Part shown: in pieces, positions 52,191-60,957 of the stretch
How the letters are laid out: the number at the start of each line of letters is the position of its first letter
Numbering within the stretch: the first letter of the stretch is position 1
Assembly (NCBI RefSeq): GCF_018613715.1
Contig: NZ_JAGGPT010000006.1
Span: forward strand, 434,001 to 498,000
Reading direction: 5' to 3'
From: Chryseobacterium sp. ISL-6
Lineage (GTDB): Bacteria; Bacteroidota; Bacteroidia; Flavobacteriales; Weeksellaceae
Length of the DNA stretch: 64,000 bases
The notes under the pieces: model-generated
The model's input: the letters and a program-made list of their open reading frames with translations, nothing else
What the model was told of the DNA's origin: nothing
Database searches by the model: none
Translations under genes and position numbers: made by a program

Positions 52191-53435
52191 TCATATAAAG
52201 AAATGGGCAATAGTGTAAATAATTAAGCCAACCAATCCTCCTACCAGTGTTCCGTTTACCCGGATGAACTGAAGGTCCTTACCAACTTCAAGTTCCATTT
52301 TTTCACTTAGCTCCTTGCCTTTCCAATTTCCAACCGTTGAGCTGATGAGGTTCCCAAACTGATGGGTGTTTTTAAGAATATATTTATAAGCAGTAACACG
52401 TACCCAATGATCGATTTTGTTTTGAAGTTTTTCGTCAGTTTTTAAATTCTGAGAAAACTCATTTAAGTTTTGGGAGATGTATTTTTTAAGAGAAGATTGG
52501 TCTTCCTGAAGCTCTTTAGTCAGAGTACTTTTAATAGAAATCCAGATATCATTAGAATATTCATTCAGCTTATCATTTTTAAGAAGCCCATCTTTGATAT
52601 TTTTAAACTCACCTTCCCATTTTGGATCCTCTTCTAAGTCCTGCGAAAATTCGTAAATCTTTTTTGTAATTAATGAACGGATCTCATGTTGAGGATCTTC
52701 TTCTACTTCTTTAAAAAAATCAGAAAGCCCACTTGCTATTTTTTCGGCAATTTTATTGTCAACGAACGAGGGGATAAAAGAATAACTGCCCTTTTTCACC
52801 CGGTCCTCGATCATTTCTTCATTTTCAATGATATAGTCTTTGATCTGTTTTGAAAGATTGGTTATAATCCTTTGATGGTCGTTTTTATCCAATAGATAAT
52901 TAATCCCGTTTCCAATAATAACGTTGAATTTAATATCATTCGTCATTTCAGAAACTTTTTTACTGATAAAACCACTCACAGCAGAATCATCCAATTTATT
53001 TAGAATGTCAAGGACAATATCAGAGAGGTTTCTAATTAAAATTTCCTGATTCTTTTCTTTAACCAGCCATTCACCGACAAAATTTGAAATTTTAAGCTTT
53101 TGAATATAGGGACGAATATTTTGAGGGGAAAGGAAATTGGTGACCACAAAGCTTCCAAGGTTGTCTCCCAATCTTTCTTTGCTGTTTTCGATAAGATTGG
53201 TATGGGGAATAGGGATCCCAAGCGGATGGCGGAATAAAGCGGTTACTGCAAACCAGTCAGCCAAGGCACCTACCATTGCAGCTTCAGAAAATGCACGGAC
53301 ATAACCGATCCAATGGGAAGTATTTGTTTTCTGGAGAATAGTGGTAATCACAAAAATTATCGCCATCAGAACAAATAATCCAGTAGCAAAAGCTTTATAT
53401 TTTCTTAATTGTTTTCTTTTAGCTTCATCATTCAT
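52191..53435 (-). CDS. DUF445-family membrane protein
   Basis: 414 residues: two N-terminal membrane features (about 15-33 and the AMVGALADWFAVTALFRHP motif typical of DUF445) and a C-terminal helix (GLVGLIIYTIAHFFI), with a long charged middle region. The function of this family is unknown. A minus-strand TAAATTTG box at 53441-53448 lies five bases before the ATG, giving a nearly leaderless message. Confidence 0.88.
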   Translation of the reverse strand: MNDEAKRKQLRKYKAFATGLFVLMAIIFVITTILQKTNTSHWIGYVRAFSEAAMVGALADWFAVTALFRHPLGIPIPHTNLIENSKERLGDNLGSFVVTNFLSPQNIRPYIQKLKISNFVGEWLVKEKNQEILIRNLSDIVLDILNKLDDSAVSGFISKKVSEMTNDIKFNVIIGNGINYLLDKNDHQRIITNLSKQIKDYIIENEEMIEDRVKKGSYSFIPSFVDNKIAEKIASGLSDFFKEVEEDPQHEIRSLITKKIYEFSQDLEEDPKWEGEFKNIKDGLLKNDKLNEYSNDIWISIKSTLTKELQEDQSSLKKYISQNLNEFSQNLKTDEKLQNKIDHWVRVTAYKYILKNTHQFGNLISSTVGNWKGKELSEKMELEVGKDLQFIRVNGTLVGGLVGLIIYTIAHFFI

Positions 53436-53440
53436 ATGAT

Positions 53441-53457
53441 CAAATTTAGTAAATTTG
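53441..53457. promoter_or_regulatory. Back-to-back -7 boxes for DUF445 and msrB
   Basis: A minus-strand TAAATTTG (53441-53448) and a plus-strand TAAATTTG (53450-53457) are one base apart, suggesting divergent promoters that may compete for polymerase. Confidence 0.45.
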
Positions 53458-53540
53458 GTTATGAAATTTTAATTTCATTTAGAGTAATCGTTTTTCTGCA
53501 ACCACATTCGCAGAATCTTCAACCTGTCAAAATTACATTT

Positions 53541-53984
53541 ATGGAAAACCAAGCAAAAAATAATCCATACTATTCAAGAACAGATACCACAAAATTGAAC
53601 ATTTCCAATGAAGAATGGAAAAAAATCTTGGCTCCGGATCTGTATGCTGTATCAAGAGAAGCTGCAACGGAAAGGGCTTTTACAGGAAAATATAATGAAT
53701 TTGATGAAATAGGAGACTATTATTGTGCCGTCTGCGGGCATCATTTGTTTCGTTCCACATCAAAATTCGCAAGCAGTTGCGGGTGGCCAAGTTTCTTTGA
53801 AGCCGATAAAGAAGGTGTTTATTATAAAAGAGATACTGCTTATGGGATGGAAAGAGTAGAGGTGCTTTGCAAAAGATGTGATTCTCATTTAGGGCACGTT
53901 TTTGATGATGGACCAAAACCTACCGGACTTAGATATTGTATGAATTCCGTGAGCCTGGAATTTGTTCCGGATTCCAAAGAATAG
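53541..53984 (+). CDS. msrB: peptide-methionine (R)-S-oxide reductase
   Basis: Repairs methionine-R-sulfoxide in proteins. From the ATG at 53541 it has 147 residues. The zinc-binding CAVCGHH and CKRCDSH pairs and the active-site Cys in RYCMNS are all present, as is GWPSFFEA. The open frame upstream to 53409 runs through the promoter and is not coding. It is followed by a small downstream gene, possibly coupled. Confidence 0.95.
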   Translation: MENQAKNNPYYSRTDTTKLNISNEEWKKILAPDLYAVSREAATERAFTGKYNEFDEIGDYYCAVCGHHLFRSTSKFASSCGWPSFFEADKEGVYYKRDTAYGMERVEVLCKRCDSHLGHVFDDGPKPTGLRYCMNSVSLEFVPDSKE

Positions 53985-53991
53985 ATTTGTT

Positions 53992-54381
53992 TTGGAAGAG
54001 CTGCAACATCTGGATGAGCGAAAACTGGTATGGAATGTATTATCCGAATTATACCTGGATACAGAACTTCAGGAATCGGATTTTCAATATGTAGCTTTAA
54101 GCCTTTATAAAAGCCCTTTTAGTTTTGATGAAATTAAAAGAATTGATCAGTACGAAGTTTTTCCAGTGCTCTTTTCTAATCTATTAAATCCGGCTGGAGA
54201 ATGGGGCGGATTTGATGAAAAAAGATTAGTTAAAAATATTATGAACTGGATGGAATCCAGAAGTACACTGGATATTTTTGCCATCAAATGTATTTATGTT
54301 CTATATGAACCTGTAAATAGGAGTTATTGGAAAAGACTGGAAGAGATTTATAATCAGATAGATGCTTTTGACGGCCGTTAA
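53992..54381 (+). CDS. DUF7079-like protein of unknown function
   Basis: 129 residues if it begins at the TTG at 53992; the frame is open to a TTG at 53962 inside msrB. It has HLDERKLVWNVLSELYLDTE and FSFDEIKRIDQYEVFPVL, features of a small family I recall as DUF7079. No ATG start exists in this frame, so the start is uncertain. It follows msrB by eight bases and is probably co-transcribed. Function unknown. Confidence 0.7.
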   Translation: MEELQHLDERKLVWNVLSELYLDTELQESDFQYVALSLYKSPFSFDEIKRIDQYEVFPVLFSNLLNPAGEWGGFDEKRLVKNIMNWMESRSTLDIFAIKCIYVLYEPVNRSYWKRLEEIYNQIDAFDGR

Positions 54382-54479
54382 AGTTTCTTAAATAGAGTTA
54401 AACTTTTTAGAGTTATAACTGTCTGGTAATTATGTTTTTATAATTTTGCTCCACTAATTGATATTTTACATAGGATTGA

Positions 54480-55238
54480 ATGAAAGGATTATATAGCCTA
54501 TTAGGCTTTGCGTATATGGTTACTACTTCATTTTATATTTCCCCGGAGAAAGGAAATTTAAGGAGTGAGATCATAAGCACAGAAAAAATTGAAAGAGTAA
54601 ACGATACGAAATCTGAGAAGACGATAAGTACAGTATCTTCATCAGAAGCATTATATAAATCAATTGTATTTGAACCAGGGCATGAGCTTAATGAAGAAGT
54701 GTTTTTTAAAGCATTAACAGGATTTGAAAATTTAAAAAAGGCAGGATTGCTGAACCAGGATTCGCACTTATTAACTATCTGCGATTTTTCTATGTCTTCA
54801 AATACAAACAGACTTTGGGTGATTGATACACAGGAAAAGAAAGTACTATTTAATTCATTGGTTGCTCACGGAAAAAACACCGGTGAGGAATTTGCAACAA
54901 ACTTTTCAAATACTGAAAGCTCACTTCAAAGCAGCATGGGATTTTATATTACGGATGCTACCTATAATGGAGACAACGGATATTCTTTAAGATTACTGGG
55001 AATGGATAAAGGATTTAATGATGCGGCCTACAAAAGAGCAATTGTAATGCATGGAGCGAACTATGTAAGTGAAGAGTTTGCCACAATGCATAAAAGAATT
55101 GGAAGAAGCTGGGGGTGTCCCGCAATTCCAAAAGACCTTACTGCTCCTATCATTAATACCATAAAAGGAAGAAATTGCCTCTTCATTTATTATCCTGATC
55201 AGAATTATCTTTCTTCGTCTGAATGGTTGAAGTCTTAA
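54480..55238 (+). CDS. murein L,D-transpeptidase catalytic-domain protein
   Basis: 252 residues with an N-terminal hydrophobic segment and a YkuD-like (YkuD_2 family) domain. The catalytic motifs are AIVMHGANYVSEEF (His) and GRSWGCPAI (Cys in a SWGCP motif). Proteins of this family are probably L,D-transpeptidases forming 3-3 or lipoprotein cross-links in the wall; the family as a whole is less studied than YkuD. It is monocistronic. Confidence 0.88.
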   Translation: MKGLYSLLGFAYMVTTSFYISPEKGNLRSEIISTEKIERVNDTKSEKTISTVSSSEALYKSIVFEPGHELNEEVFFKALTGFENLKKAGLLNQDSHLLTICDFSMSSNTNRLWVIDTQEKKVLFNSLVAHGKNTGEEFATNFSNTESSLQSSMGFYITDATYNGDNGYSLRLLGMDKGFNDAAYKRAIVMHGANYVSEEFATMHKRIGRSWGCPAIPKDLTAPIINTIKGRNCLFIYYPDQNYLSSSEWLKS

Positions 55239-55305
55239 TTTACAGGGAGTGATATAAATGGTGCTCACATAGATAATGGTGCCGTAAGAAATAATTAAAT
55301 ATAAC

Positions 55306-55686
55306 ATGGAAAACAAAAGTGAGTTTGTACCTTCTTTTAGATTGCTAAGTAATCCTGATGGAACAAGCAAATTCGAGAAAGGTAAAATACCCACATTGAA
55401 ATCCATGAATACCACTACTTTTTGGATAAGTACCATGACAGAAGAATGGGAAAAGAATGTACATCCAGCTCCCAGGAGGCAGTATGTGGTCACATTAAAA
55501 GGAAAAATTTTATTTAAAGTTAGTGATGGTTCTACATTTCTAATTGAACCGGGAATAATTCTAGTTGCAGGAGATACTAATGGTGTTGGTCATAGTTGGG
55601 AAATAATGAAGGGAGATCAATGGGAGAGGCTTTATATTCCAATTGCAGAGGGTGAAGATGATTTTTTTATTCCTGACTCTGAATAA
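55306..55686 (+). CDS. cupin-domain protein
   Basis: 126 residues, small beta-barrel pattern (YVVTLKGKILFKVSDGSTFLIEPG then GHSWEIMKGDQW). It contains the two-part cupin layout, but the metal-binding His residues are only partly present, so enzymatic activity is doubtful. Function unknown; likely its own transcript ending in the terminator at 55693-55720. Confidence 0.82.
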   Translation: MENKSEFVPSFRLLSNPDGTSKFEKGKIPTLKSMNTTTFWISTMTEEWEKNVHPAPRRQYVVTLKGKILFKVSDGSTFLIEPGIILVAGDTNGVGHSWEIMKGDQWERLYIPIAEGEDDFFIPDSE

Positions 55687-55692
55687 AATGAG

Positions 55693-55720
55693 AAAGCAGT
55701 CAATTTTGACTGCTTTTTTT
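55693..55720. terminator. Bidirectional terminator between the cupin gene and fabF
   Basis: An 11-bp stem (55693-55703 with 55706-55716) followed by T residues; the right side continues with T runs for the plus strand. It separates convergent genes. Confidence 0.85.
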
Positions 55721-55760
55721 TGTATCTAAAATCTGCTGAATCTCTTTGATCTGCGAGATA

Positions 55761-57005
55761 TTAGTGGCTAAATTTTTTGAAAATCACTGTTGCATTATGC
55801 CCGCCAAATCCAAAAGCATTACTTAATGCATAAGTAATATCCTTTTCTTTTGCCTCATTAAATACGATGTTAACATCTTTTGGAATATTCGGATCAATGT
55901 TATGAAGGTTAATGGTTGGTGGAATAATTCCATTTTGGATCGCTTTTATCGAGAGTATCGCTTCTGCAGCACCTGCAGCACCTAATAAATGTCCCGTCAT
56001 TGATTTCGTTCCACTGATATCCAGTTTTTTACTTCCTTTGAAAATACTGCTGATCGCTTTTAGCTCAATTAGATCGCCCAGGGGTGTTGAGGTAGCATGT
56101 GGATTGATATAGTCAATATCTTCTGCATTTACACCAGCTTCCTTAAGAGATAGCTGCATCGCTTTGATTGCCCCTGCTCCCTCAGGATGAGGTGCAGTCA
56201 TATGATAGGCATCTGCAGTCATTGCTGCACCTACCAATTCAGCATATATTATTGCTCCTCTGCTTTTTGCATGCTCATATTCTTCAAGAACAAGAGAGCC
56301 AGCACCTTCTCCGATCACAAAGCCGTCTCTCTCAGCGTCGTAAGGGCGGCTTGCTGTTGCAAAATCATCATTTCTCGTAGACATGGCTTTCATAGTAGAG
56401 AATCCACCCACTGAAGCCGGGGTAATACCAGCTTCTGAACCCCCACTGATAATTACTTTTGCTTTGCCTAAACGGATATAGTTAAAGGCATCCATTAATG
56501 CTGTATTTCCAGTTGCACAAGCAGAAACGGTGGTATAATTAATTCCCTGAAGTCCATATTTCATGGAAATCATTCCGGAAGCCATGTTAGCAATGAATTT
56601 TGGCACAAAGAACGGATTAAAACGGGGCGTTCCATCCCCAGTATAATATTCTGCAACTTCATTTTCGAAAGTTAACATCCCTCCCTGTCCTGTTCCCCAG
56701 ATCACTCCGGTGTCAAAAGGATCCATATTTTCAAAATCTAATCCTGAATCCTGGATCGCTTCTGCAGAGGCATACATTGCATACTGTGTGAAAAGATCAC
56801 TTCTTTTTATTTCATTATGAGTTAAATGAACTTTAGGATCAAAACCTTTTACTTCGCATGCAAAGTGAACTTTAAATTTTTCTGCATCGAAATGTTTGAT
56901 CAAAGCAGCTCCGCTTACTCCATTAATACTGTTTTGCCAGAAATCTTCGACATTGTTTCCCAAGGGTGTAACAGCACCCATTCCTGTAATGACAACTCTT
57001 TTCAT
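55761..57005 (-). CDS. fabF: beta-ketoacyl-ACP synthase II
   Basis: Condensing enzyme of fatty-acid elongation, 414 residues. The triad is Cys in TVSACATGN, His in NPHATSTPLGD and His in GHLLGAAGA. A phenylalanine-gated pocket (YALSNAFGFGGHNA) is typical. It is the last gene of a TetR-thiolase-thioesterase-fabF unit, so this copy may be dedicated to a special acyl product and not housekeeping FabF. Confidence 0.9.
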   Translation of the reverse strand: MKRVVITGMGAVTPLGNNVEDFWQNSINGVSGAALIKHFDAEKFKVHFACEVKGFDPKVHLTHNEIKRSDLFTQYAMYASAEAIQDSGLDFENMDPFDTGVIWGTGQGGMLTFENEVAEYYTGDGTPRFNPFFVPKFIANMASGMISMKYGLQGINYTTVSACATGNTALMDAFNYIRLGKAKVIISGGSEAGITPASVGGFSTMKAMSTRNDDFATASRPYDAERDGFVIGEGAGSLVLEEYEHAKSRGAIIYAELVGAAMTADAYHMTAPHPEGAGAIKAMQLSLKEAGVNAEDIDYINPHATSTPLGDLIELKAISSIFKGSKKLDISGTKSMTGHLLGAAGAAEAILSIKAIQNGIIPPTINLHNIDPNIPKDVNIVFNEAKEKDITYALSNAFGFGGHNATVIFKKFSH

Positions 57006-57007
57006 AC

Positions 57008-57433
57008 CTAGTTATTGATTTTAAATAAATTAGAGGTTCCCCTTGCAATTAATCTTGTTTTATCTGCGTTCCATATTTCGCATTGGGCATTCACAAATTG
57101 CTTCCCTCTTTTAATGATTTTAGTTTCCGCTACAATATTATCATTTTCTTTCGCAGTTGAAAAATAATCGATGACATTATTTATGGTTGTTATGAAAGAA
57201 TTTTCATTTAGTGAAAACATAGTGGCACCTATCACGTCATCAACAATTGCCGCGGTTACTCCACCATGAAGATTGCCAATAGGATTCAGCCACTCCGGAC
57301 GTACGGTATACTGAAATTCCAGATTTCCTTCTTCTACGGAAATAATAATGGGATTCAGCCATTTCATAAAAGGTGAAGGAGACTGATCAAATTCCCTTCC
57401 AACGAATTGTCTTAACTGTTCTAATCGATCCAT
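57008..57433 (-). CDS. PaaI-type hotdog thioesterase
   Basis: 141 residues with the hotdog-fold pattern PIGNLHGGVTAAIVDDVIG (catalytic Asp in the helix) and NVIDYFSTAKENDNIVAET. Hydrolyses acyl- or aryl-CoA thioesters. It starts ten bases after the thiolase gene and ends two bases before fabF, so it is embedded in the operon. Confidence 0.9.
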   Translation of the reverse strand: MDRLEQLRQFVGREFDQSPSPFMKWLNPIIISVEEGNLEFQYTVRPEWLNPIGNLHGGVTAAIVDDVIGATMFSLNENSFITTINNVIDYFSTAKENDNIVAETKIIKRGKQFVNAQCEIWNADKTRLIARGTSNLFKINN

Positions 57434-57443
57434 ATTGTAATTC

Positions 57444-58712
57444 TTATTTTTCTAAGATCATTGTAATTCCCTGCCCTCTGGCCGCACAAATTGAAATAAA
57501 GCCTTTTCCACTTCCTTTTTCATTTAAAAGTTTAGCCAGTGTGGCAATTATTCTACCACCTGTTGCTGCAAATGGATGGGCTGCAGCAAGGCTTCCTCCT
57601 TTTACGTTAAGTTTATTTCTGTCTATTTTTCCCAATGCTTTTTCGAGGCCAAATTTTTTAGCGAGATCATCATTTTCCCAAATTTTAATTGTTGCCAGAA
57701 CCTGTGCTGCAAAAGCTTCATGGATTTCATAATAATCAAAATCTTCGAGACTGATTCCTGCTTTTTTCAACATTCTTTCTGCTGCAAAAACAGGCGCTAA
57801 AAGTAAATTTTGTTTATTTTCAACATATTCAATTCCGGCTAATTCTGAAAAGGTAATATAAGCTAAGATCGGGAGGTTATTTTCTTTTGCCCATTCTTCA
57901 CTTGCTAATAAAATAGCTGAAGCTCCATCTGTAAATGGGGTAGAATTTCCAGCTGTTAAGGTTCCTTTTTGTTTATCAAAAGCGGGTTTTAACTGAGCTA
58001 ATTTTTCAAGACTTGTATCAAGGCGCAGGTTGTTGTCTTTATCCAGGCCAAAAGCAGGGGTGACCATATCACTAAAGAAACCTTCATCATAAGCTTTTGC
58101 CATATTTTTGTGACTTTTAAAAGCCAGTTCGTCCTGATCTTCCCGGGATATCTGGTAGTATTTTGCAGTTATTTCCGTGTGTTCACCCATCACTAAACCA
58201 GTTTTGGGTTCTTGCCCTTTATAAGGAATTGGCATCCAGTCTTTCAGCTTAGGACTTAATAATTGCTTTAACTTTCCGAAAGCTGATTTTTCTTTATTAG
58301 CTTTAAGGAGAGCTTTACGCAATCTTGCTGATGATTCAAAAGGAATATTGCTCATTGCTTCGACACCACAGGCGATGCCACTTTCTATTTGGCCTAAGGC
58401 AATTTTATTTCCAATATAGATTGCGGCTTCAATTCCAGTATCACAGGCCTGTTGCAGATCACATGCCGGAGTTGCCTGATCCAGAGAAGTATTCATTACG
58501 GTTTCTCTGATGAGGTTGCTTTCCGAAATATGTTTGATAACAGCACCACCGGCAACCTCTCCAAGAAGTTTCCCTTTCAGATGATAGCGGTCTATTAATC
58601 CATTTAAAGCAGAGACCAGCAAATCCTGATTTCCGGCATTTGCATAAGCGGTATTCATTCTGGCAAAAGGAATTCTGTTGTATCCTATAATAGCCACTTT
58701 TTTTGTTTCCAT
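57444..58712 (-). CDS. acetyl-CoA acetyltransferase / 3-ketoacyl-CoA thiolase
   Basis: 422 residues, thiolase fold. The nucleophile Cys is in LQQACDTGIEA, the His in DYYEIHEAFAAQVL and the second Cys in CAARGQG. It could act in beta-oxidation (FadI-like) or acetoacetyl-CoA formation. The operon order regulator-thiolase-thioesterase-ketoacyl synthase suggests one acyl-CoA handling pathway under the TetR protein. Confidence 0.92.
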   Translation of the reverse strand: METKKVAIIGYNRIPFARMNTAYANAGNQDLLVSALNGLIDRYHLKGKLLGEVAGGAVIKHISESNLIRETVMNTSLDQATPACDLQQACDTGIEAAIYIGNKIALGQIESGIACGVEAMSNIPFESSARLRKALLKANKEKSAFGKLKQLLSPKLKDWMPIPYKGQEPKTGLVMGEHTEITAKYYQISREDQDELAFKSHKNMAKAYDEGFFSDMVTPAFGLDKDNNLRLDTSLEKLAQLKPAFDKQKGTLTAGNSTPFTDGASAILLASEEWAKENNLPILAYITFSELAGIEYVENKQNLLLAPVFAAERMLKKAGISLEDFDYYEIHEAFAAQVLATIKIWENDDLAKKFGLEKALGKIDRNKLNVKGGSLAAAHPFAATGGRIIATLAKLLNEKGSGKGFISICAARGQGITMILEK

Positions 58713-58722
58713 ATGATAAAAT

Positions 58723-59328
58723 TTATGATGGAATGATATTGAGTTCCTGATCTATAATTAATAATATTCTGTCTAAGGCAAGATTTAGATAGCTTTCATC
58801 ACCAGTTGTTTTGGAAAGTAAAATTCCTCCTTCGGTTAGCATAATGAATAGGGAAGCCAATTCGTTGGCGTTCGCATTTTTCTTAAGCTCTCCATTTTTC
58901 TGGCCTTCAACAATTGTTGTTGAGATTTTTTTAATCCACCCCTCAAAAGATAGAGTTACCTGTTTTTTTAGTATTGGGAAAGTATCGTCTGCCTCAGTAG
59001 CAGCATTCATCAGAGGACATCCGCCATTAAGAAAAACTGCTTTCCAGCTTTTGCGATAAAAATTGACAAAGGCCTTTAATTTATCCAGGGCAGAAGGAAA
59101 GTCCTCTCCCAAAGATCTGGCCATACTCTTACTCAATAATGTTGAATTGTATTTATAAGCTTCAAGCGCCACTTCGTCTTTGTTTTCAAAGTTGCCATAA
59201 ATACTGCCTTTTGTTAATCCTGTAGCTTCCGTAATGTCCGAAAGCGTCGTTGAGAGATAGCCTTTCTTATTAAATAAGGGGGCTGTGGTCTCAATGATAA
59301 ACTGTTTGGTCTTTTCTGCTTTTGACAT
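58723..59328 (-). CDS. TetR/AcrR-family regulator of the acyl-CoA operon
   Basis: 201 residues from the ATG at 59328: N-terminal HTH (FIIETTAPLFNKKGYLSTTLSD, TKGSIYGNFENKDEVALEAY) and a helical ligand domain. The frame extends to 59367 through the operator, so that start is unlikely. A perfect 10-2-10 palindrome at 59357-59378 lies just upstream, as expected for autorepression. Acyl-CoA is a plausible ligand by analogy to FadR/PsrA-type TetR proteins, but this is inference. Confidence 0.93.
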   Translation of the reverse strand: MSKAEKTKQFIIETTAPLFNKKGYLSTTLSDITEATGLTKGSIYGNFENKDEVALEAYKYNSTLLSKSMARSLGEDFPSALDKLKAFVNFYRKSWKAVFLNGGCPLMNAATEADDTFPILKKQVTLSFEGWIKKISTTIVEGQKNGELKKNANANELASLFIMLTEGGILLSKTTGDESYLNLALDRILLIIDQELNIIPS

Positions 59329-59356
59329 AATCATGAAATTATATGCAAATATACGA

Positions 59357-59378
59357 AAATATACCAAATGGTATATTT
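59357..59378. promoter_or_regulatory. TetR operator palindrome
   Basis: A 22-bp perfect inverted repeat with arms AAATATACCA and TGGTATATTT separated by AA. It sits 29 bases upstream of the regulator ATG, between it and the opposite terminator hairpin. This is the expected operator of the adjacent TetR protein. Confidence 0.8.
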
Positions 59379-59387
59379 GGTTTTAAA

Positions 59388-59421
59388 ATTAAGTCTGAGA
59401 GTGTTAACTCCCAGACTTAAT
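59388..59421 (-). terminator. Terminator of the AraC-OsmC-esterase group
   Basis: A long hairpin (ATTAAGTCTG with CAGACTTAAT, inner GAGT/ACTC) is followed on the minus strand by four T residues, 6 bases after the hydrolase stop. Confidence 0.75.
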
Positions 59422-59427
59422 ATGATT

Positions 59428-60408
59428 TTACTTAAATAAAGCTTCTTTTATTGTTGAAGCTGCCTGAGCTATTGATTCCTGAATGGCGGGAATGTGAGCC
59501 AATGGATTCAGCATTCCGTAATCGTGAATGAATCCTTTATAAACAGCAAGTGTGGTAGGAACTCCTGCTTCGTCCAATTTTCTTCCGTAGGCTACCCCTT
59601 CGTCATGAAGAATATCATTTTCAGCAACGTGAAGCAATGCCGGAGGTAATCCTTTCAGTTCTTCAAGAGAAGCCTGATATGGTGAAGCATATTTCTCTTT
59701 TCTTTTTTCAAGATCTGTGGTATAGTTATCCCACATCCATTTCATTAACGGAGCAGTTAAAAATCTTTCCTGTCCATATTTTTCATAAGATTCTCTTGAG
59801 AAATCAGAGTCAGTAACTGGCCATAATAAAACCTGGTATTGAAGTTTTGGTTCGTTTTTGTCTTTTGCCATCAAAGAAACTACTGCAGCCATATTTCCAC
59901 CCACACTATTTCCAACGACCGCTAATTTTGAACCATCAACGCCAATATCTTTCCCATTTTCAGCAACCCATTTTGTAGCGGCATATGCTTGATTAACAGC
60001 TGTAGGATATTGAGCTTCAGGAGAAGGTGTGTAATCCGGGAATACTGCAACAGCACCACTTTTTACAACAAGATCCCTCACTAATCTTTTATGAGTAGGA
60101 AAATCTCCTAAAACCCATCCGCCACCATGGAAGAACATAAATACCGGAAGGTTATCTTTTGCTCCTTTAGGTTTTACAATGTGGATATTTAGTGAAATTC
60201 CATCCTGGGTAATTGTTCTTTCAGACTCTTCAATATCAGAATAATCAAAACTTACTGATTTTTGTGCTCCCACAAGAACTTGTCTTGCGTCTTCAGGCGA
60301 CATTTCTTCAATTGGTTTTCCGCCTCCACCGTTGAGTTCTTTAAGAAATGCGCGAATATCTTTTAGAATATGTGGATCGGTTTCTGCGGGTTGGATATGG
60401 TGTGACAT
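59428..60408 (-). CDS. alpha/beta hydrolase, HSL-type esterase
   Basis: 326 residues. The oxyanion motif is FFHGGGWVLG, the nucleophile elbow is GNSVGGN, and Asp and His are in VAENDILHDEG and YKGFIHDYGML. This is the hormone-sensitive-lipase group of cytosolic carboxylesterases. It follows the OsmC gene by 45 bases, in the same direction, so the two may be expressed together. Confidence 0.93.
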   Translation of the reverse strand: MSHHIQPAETDPHILKDIRAFLKELNGGGGKPIEEMSPEDARQVLVGAQKSVSFDYSDIEESERTITQDGISLNIHIVKPKGAKDNLPVFMFFHGGGWVLGDFPTHKRLVRDLVVKSGAVAVFPDYTPSPEAQYPTAVNQAYAATKWVAENGKDIGVDGSKLAVVGNSVGGNMAAVVSLMAKDKNEPKLQYQVLLWPVTDSDFSRESYEKYGQERFLTAPLMKWMWDNYTTDLEKRKEKYASPYQASLEELKGLPPALLHVAENDILHDEGVAYGRKLDEAGVPTTLAVYKGFIHDYGMLNPLAHIPAIQESIAQAASTIKEALFK

Positions 60409-60453
60409 AATGTTTGGTTTTTAAGGTTGTTAATTGGTTATAGTAGTAAGGTT

Positions 60454-60870
60454 TTAAGCTAAAGTAGCATTCAAGGTAATTTCAAAATTGAAAGCTGCAC
60501 TTACAGGACATCCTTCTTCAGCTATTTTAGCATACTTTTGGAAATCCTCTTCAGAAAGGCCAGGAACTTTTGCAGTTAAAGTTAATTCCGACTTCGTAAT
60601 TTTTCCGATACTTGGATCAAGGGTAATCACAGAAGTTGTTTTTAATTCCTCAGGAGTAAAACCTGCTTGTGATAACTCTGCGCTTAGTTTCATGGTAAAG
60701 CATCCTGCGTGAGCAGCAGCCAATAACTCTTCCGGGTTTGTTCCTACTCCATCAGCAAAGCGGCTGTTGAAAGAATACTGTGTTTCGTTTAAAGTAGTAC
60801 TTTGAGTCGTTAAACTTCCTTTTCCTTCTTTGATGTTACCGTTCCAAACGGCTGTTGCGTTACGTTTCAT
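60454..60870 (-). CDS. OsmC-family peroxiredoxin
   Basis: 138 residues. Reduces organic hydroperoxides using the Cys pair in AAHAGCFTMKLS and EEGCPVSAAF. It starts with the OsmC-type MKRNATAVWNGN. It lies 87 bases downstream of the AraC regulator and upstream of the esterase, suggesting an inducible stress group. Confidence 0.94.
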   Translation of the reverse strand: MKRNATAVWNGNIKEGKGSLTTQSTTLNETQYSFNSRFADGVGTNPEELLAAAHAGCFTMKLSAELSQAGFTPEELKTTSVITLDPSIGKITKSELTLTAKVPGLSEEDFQKYAKIAEEGCPVSAAFNFEITLNATLA

Positions 60871-60957
60871 AATGTTTTGTTTTTAAATTATTTTAAATTG
60901 ATTTTTGATATGACAAAGGTATGGTGTTGATGGGTTGATCTCAATAGATAAAAAGAA

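Noticed and set aside
53409..53540. N-terminal extension of msrB
   Set aside because: The first 44 codons run through the divergent -7 boxes and do not resemble MsrB; the ATG at 53541 gives the normal family length.
54993..55493. 166-codon minus-strand ORF across the L,D-transpeptidase and cupin genes
   Set aside because: It is antisense to two recognisable genes and lacks a promoter box or recognisable domain.
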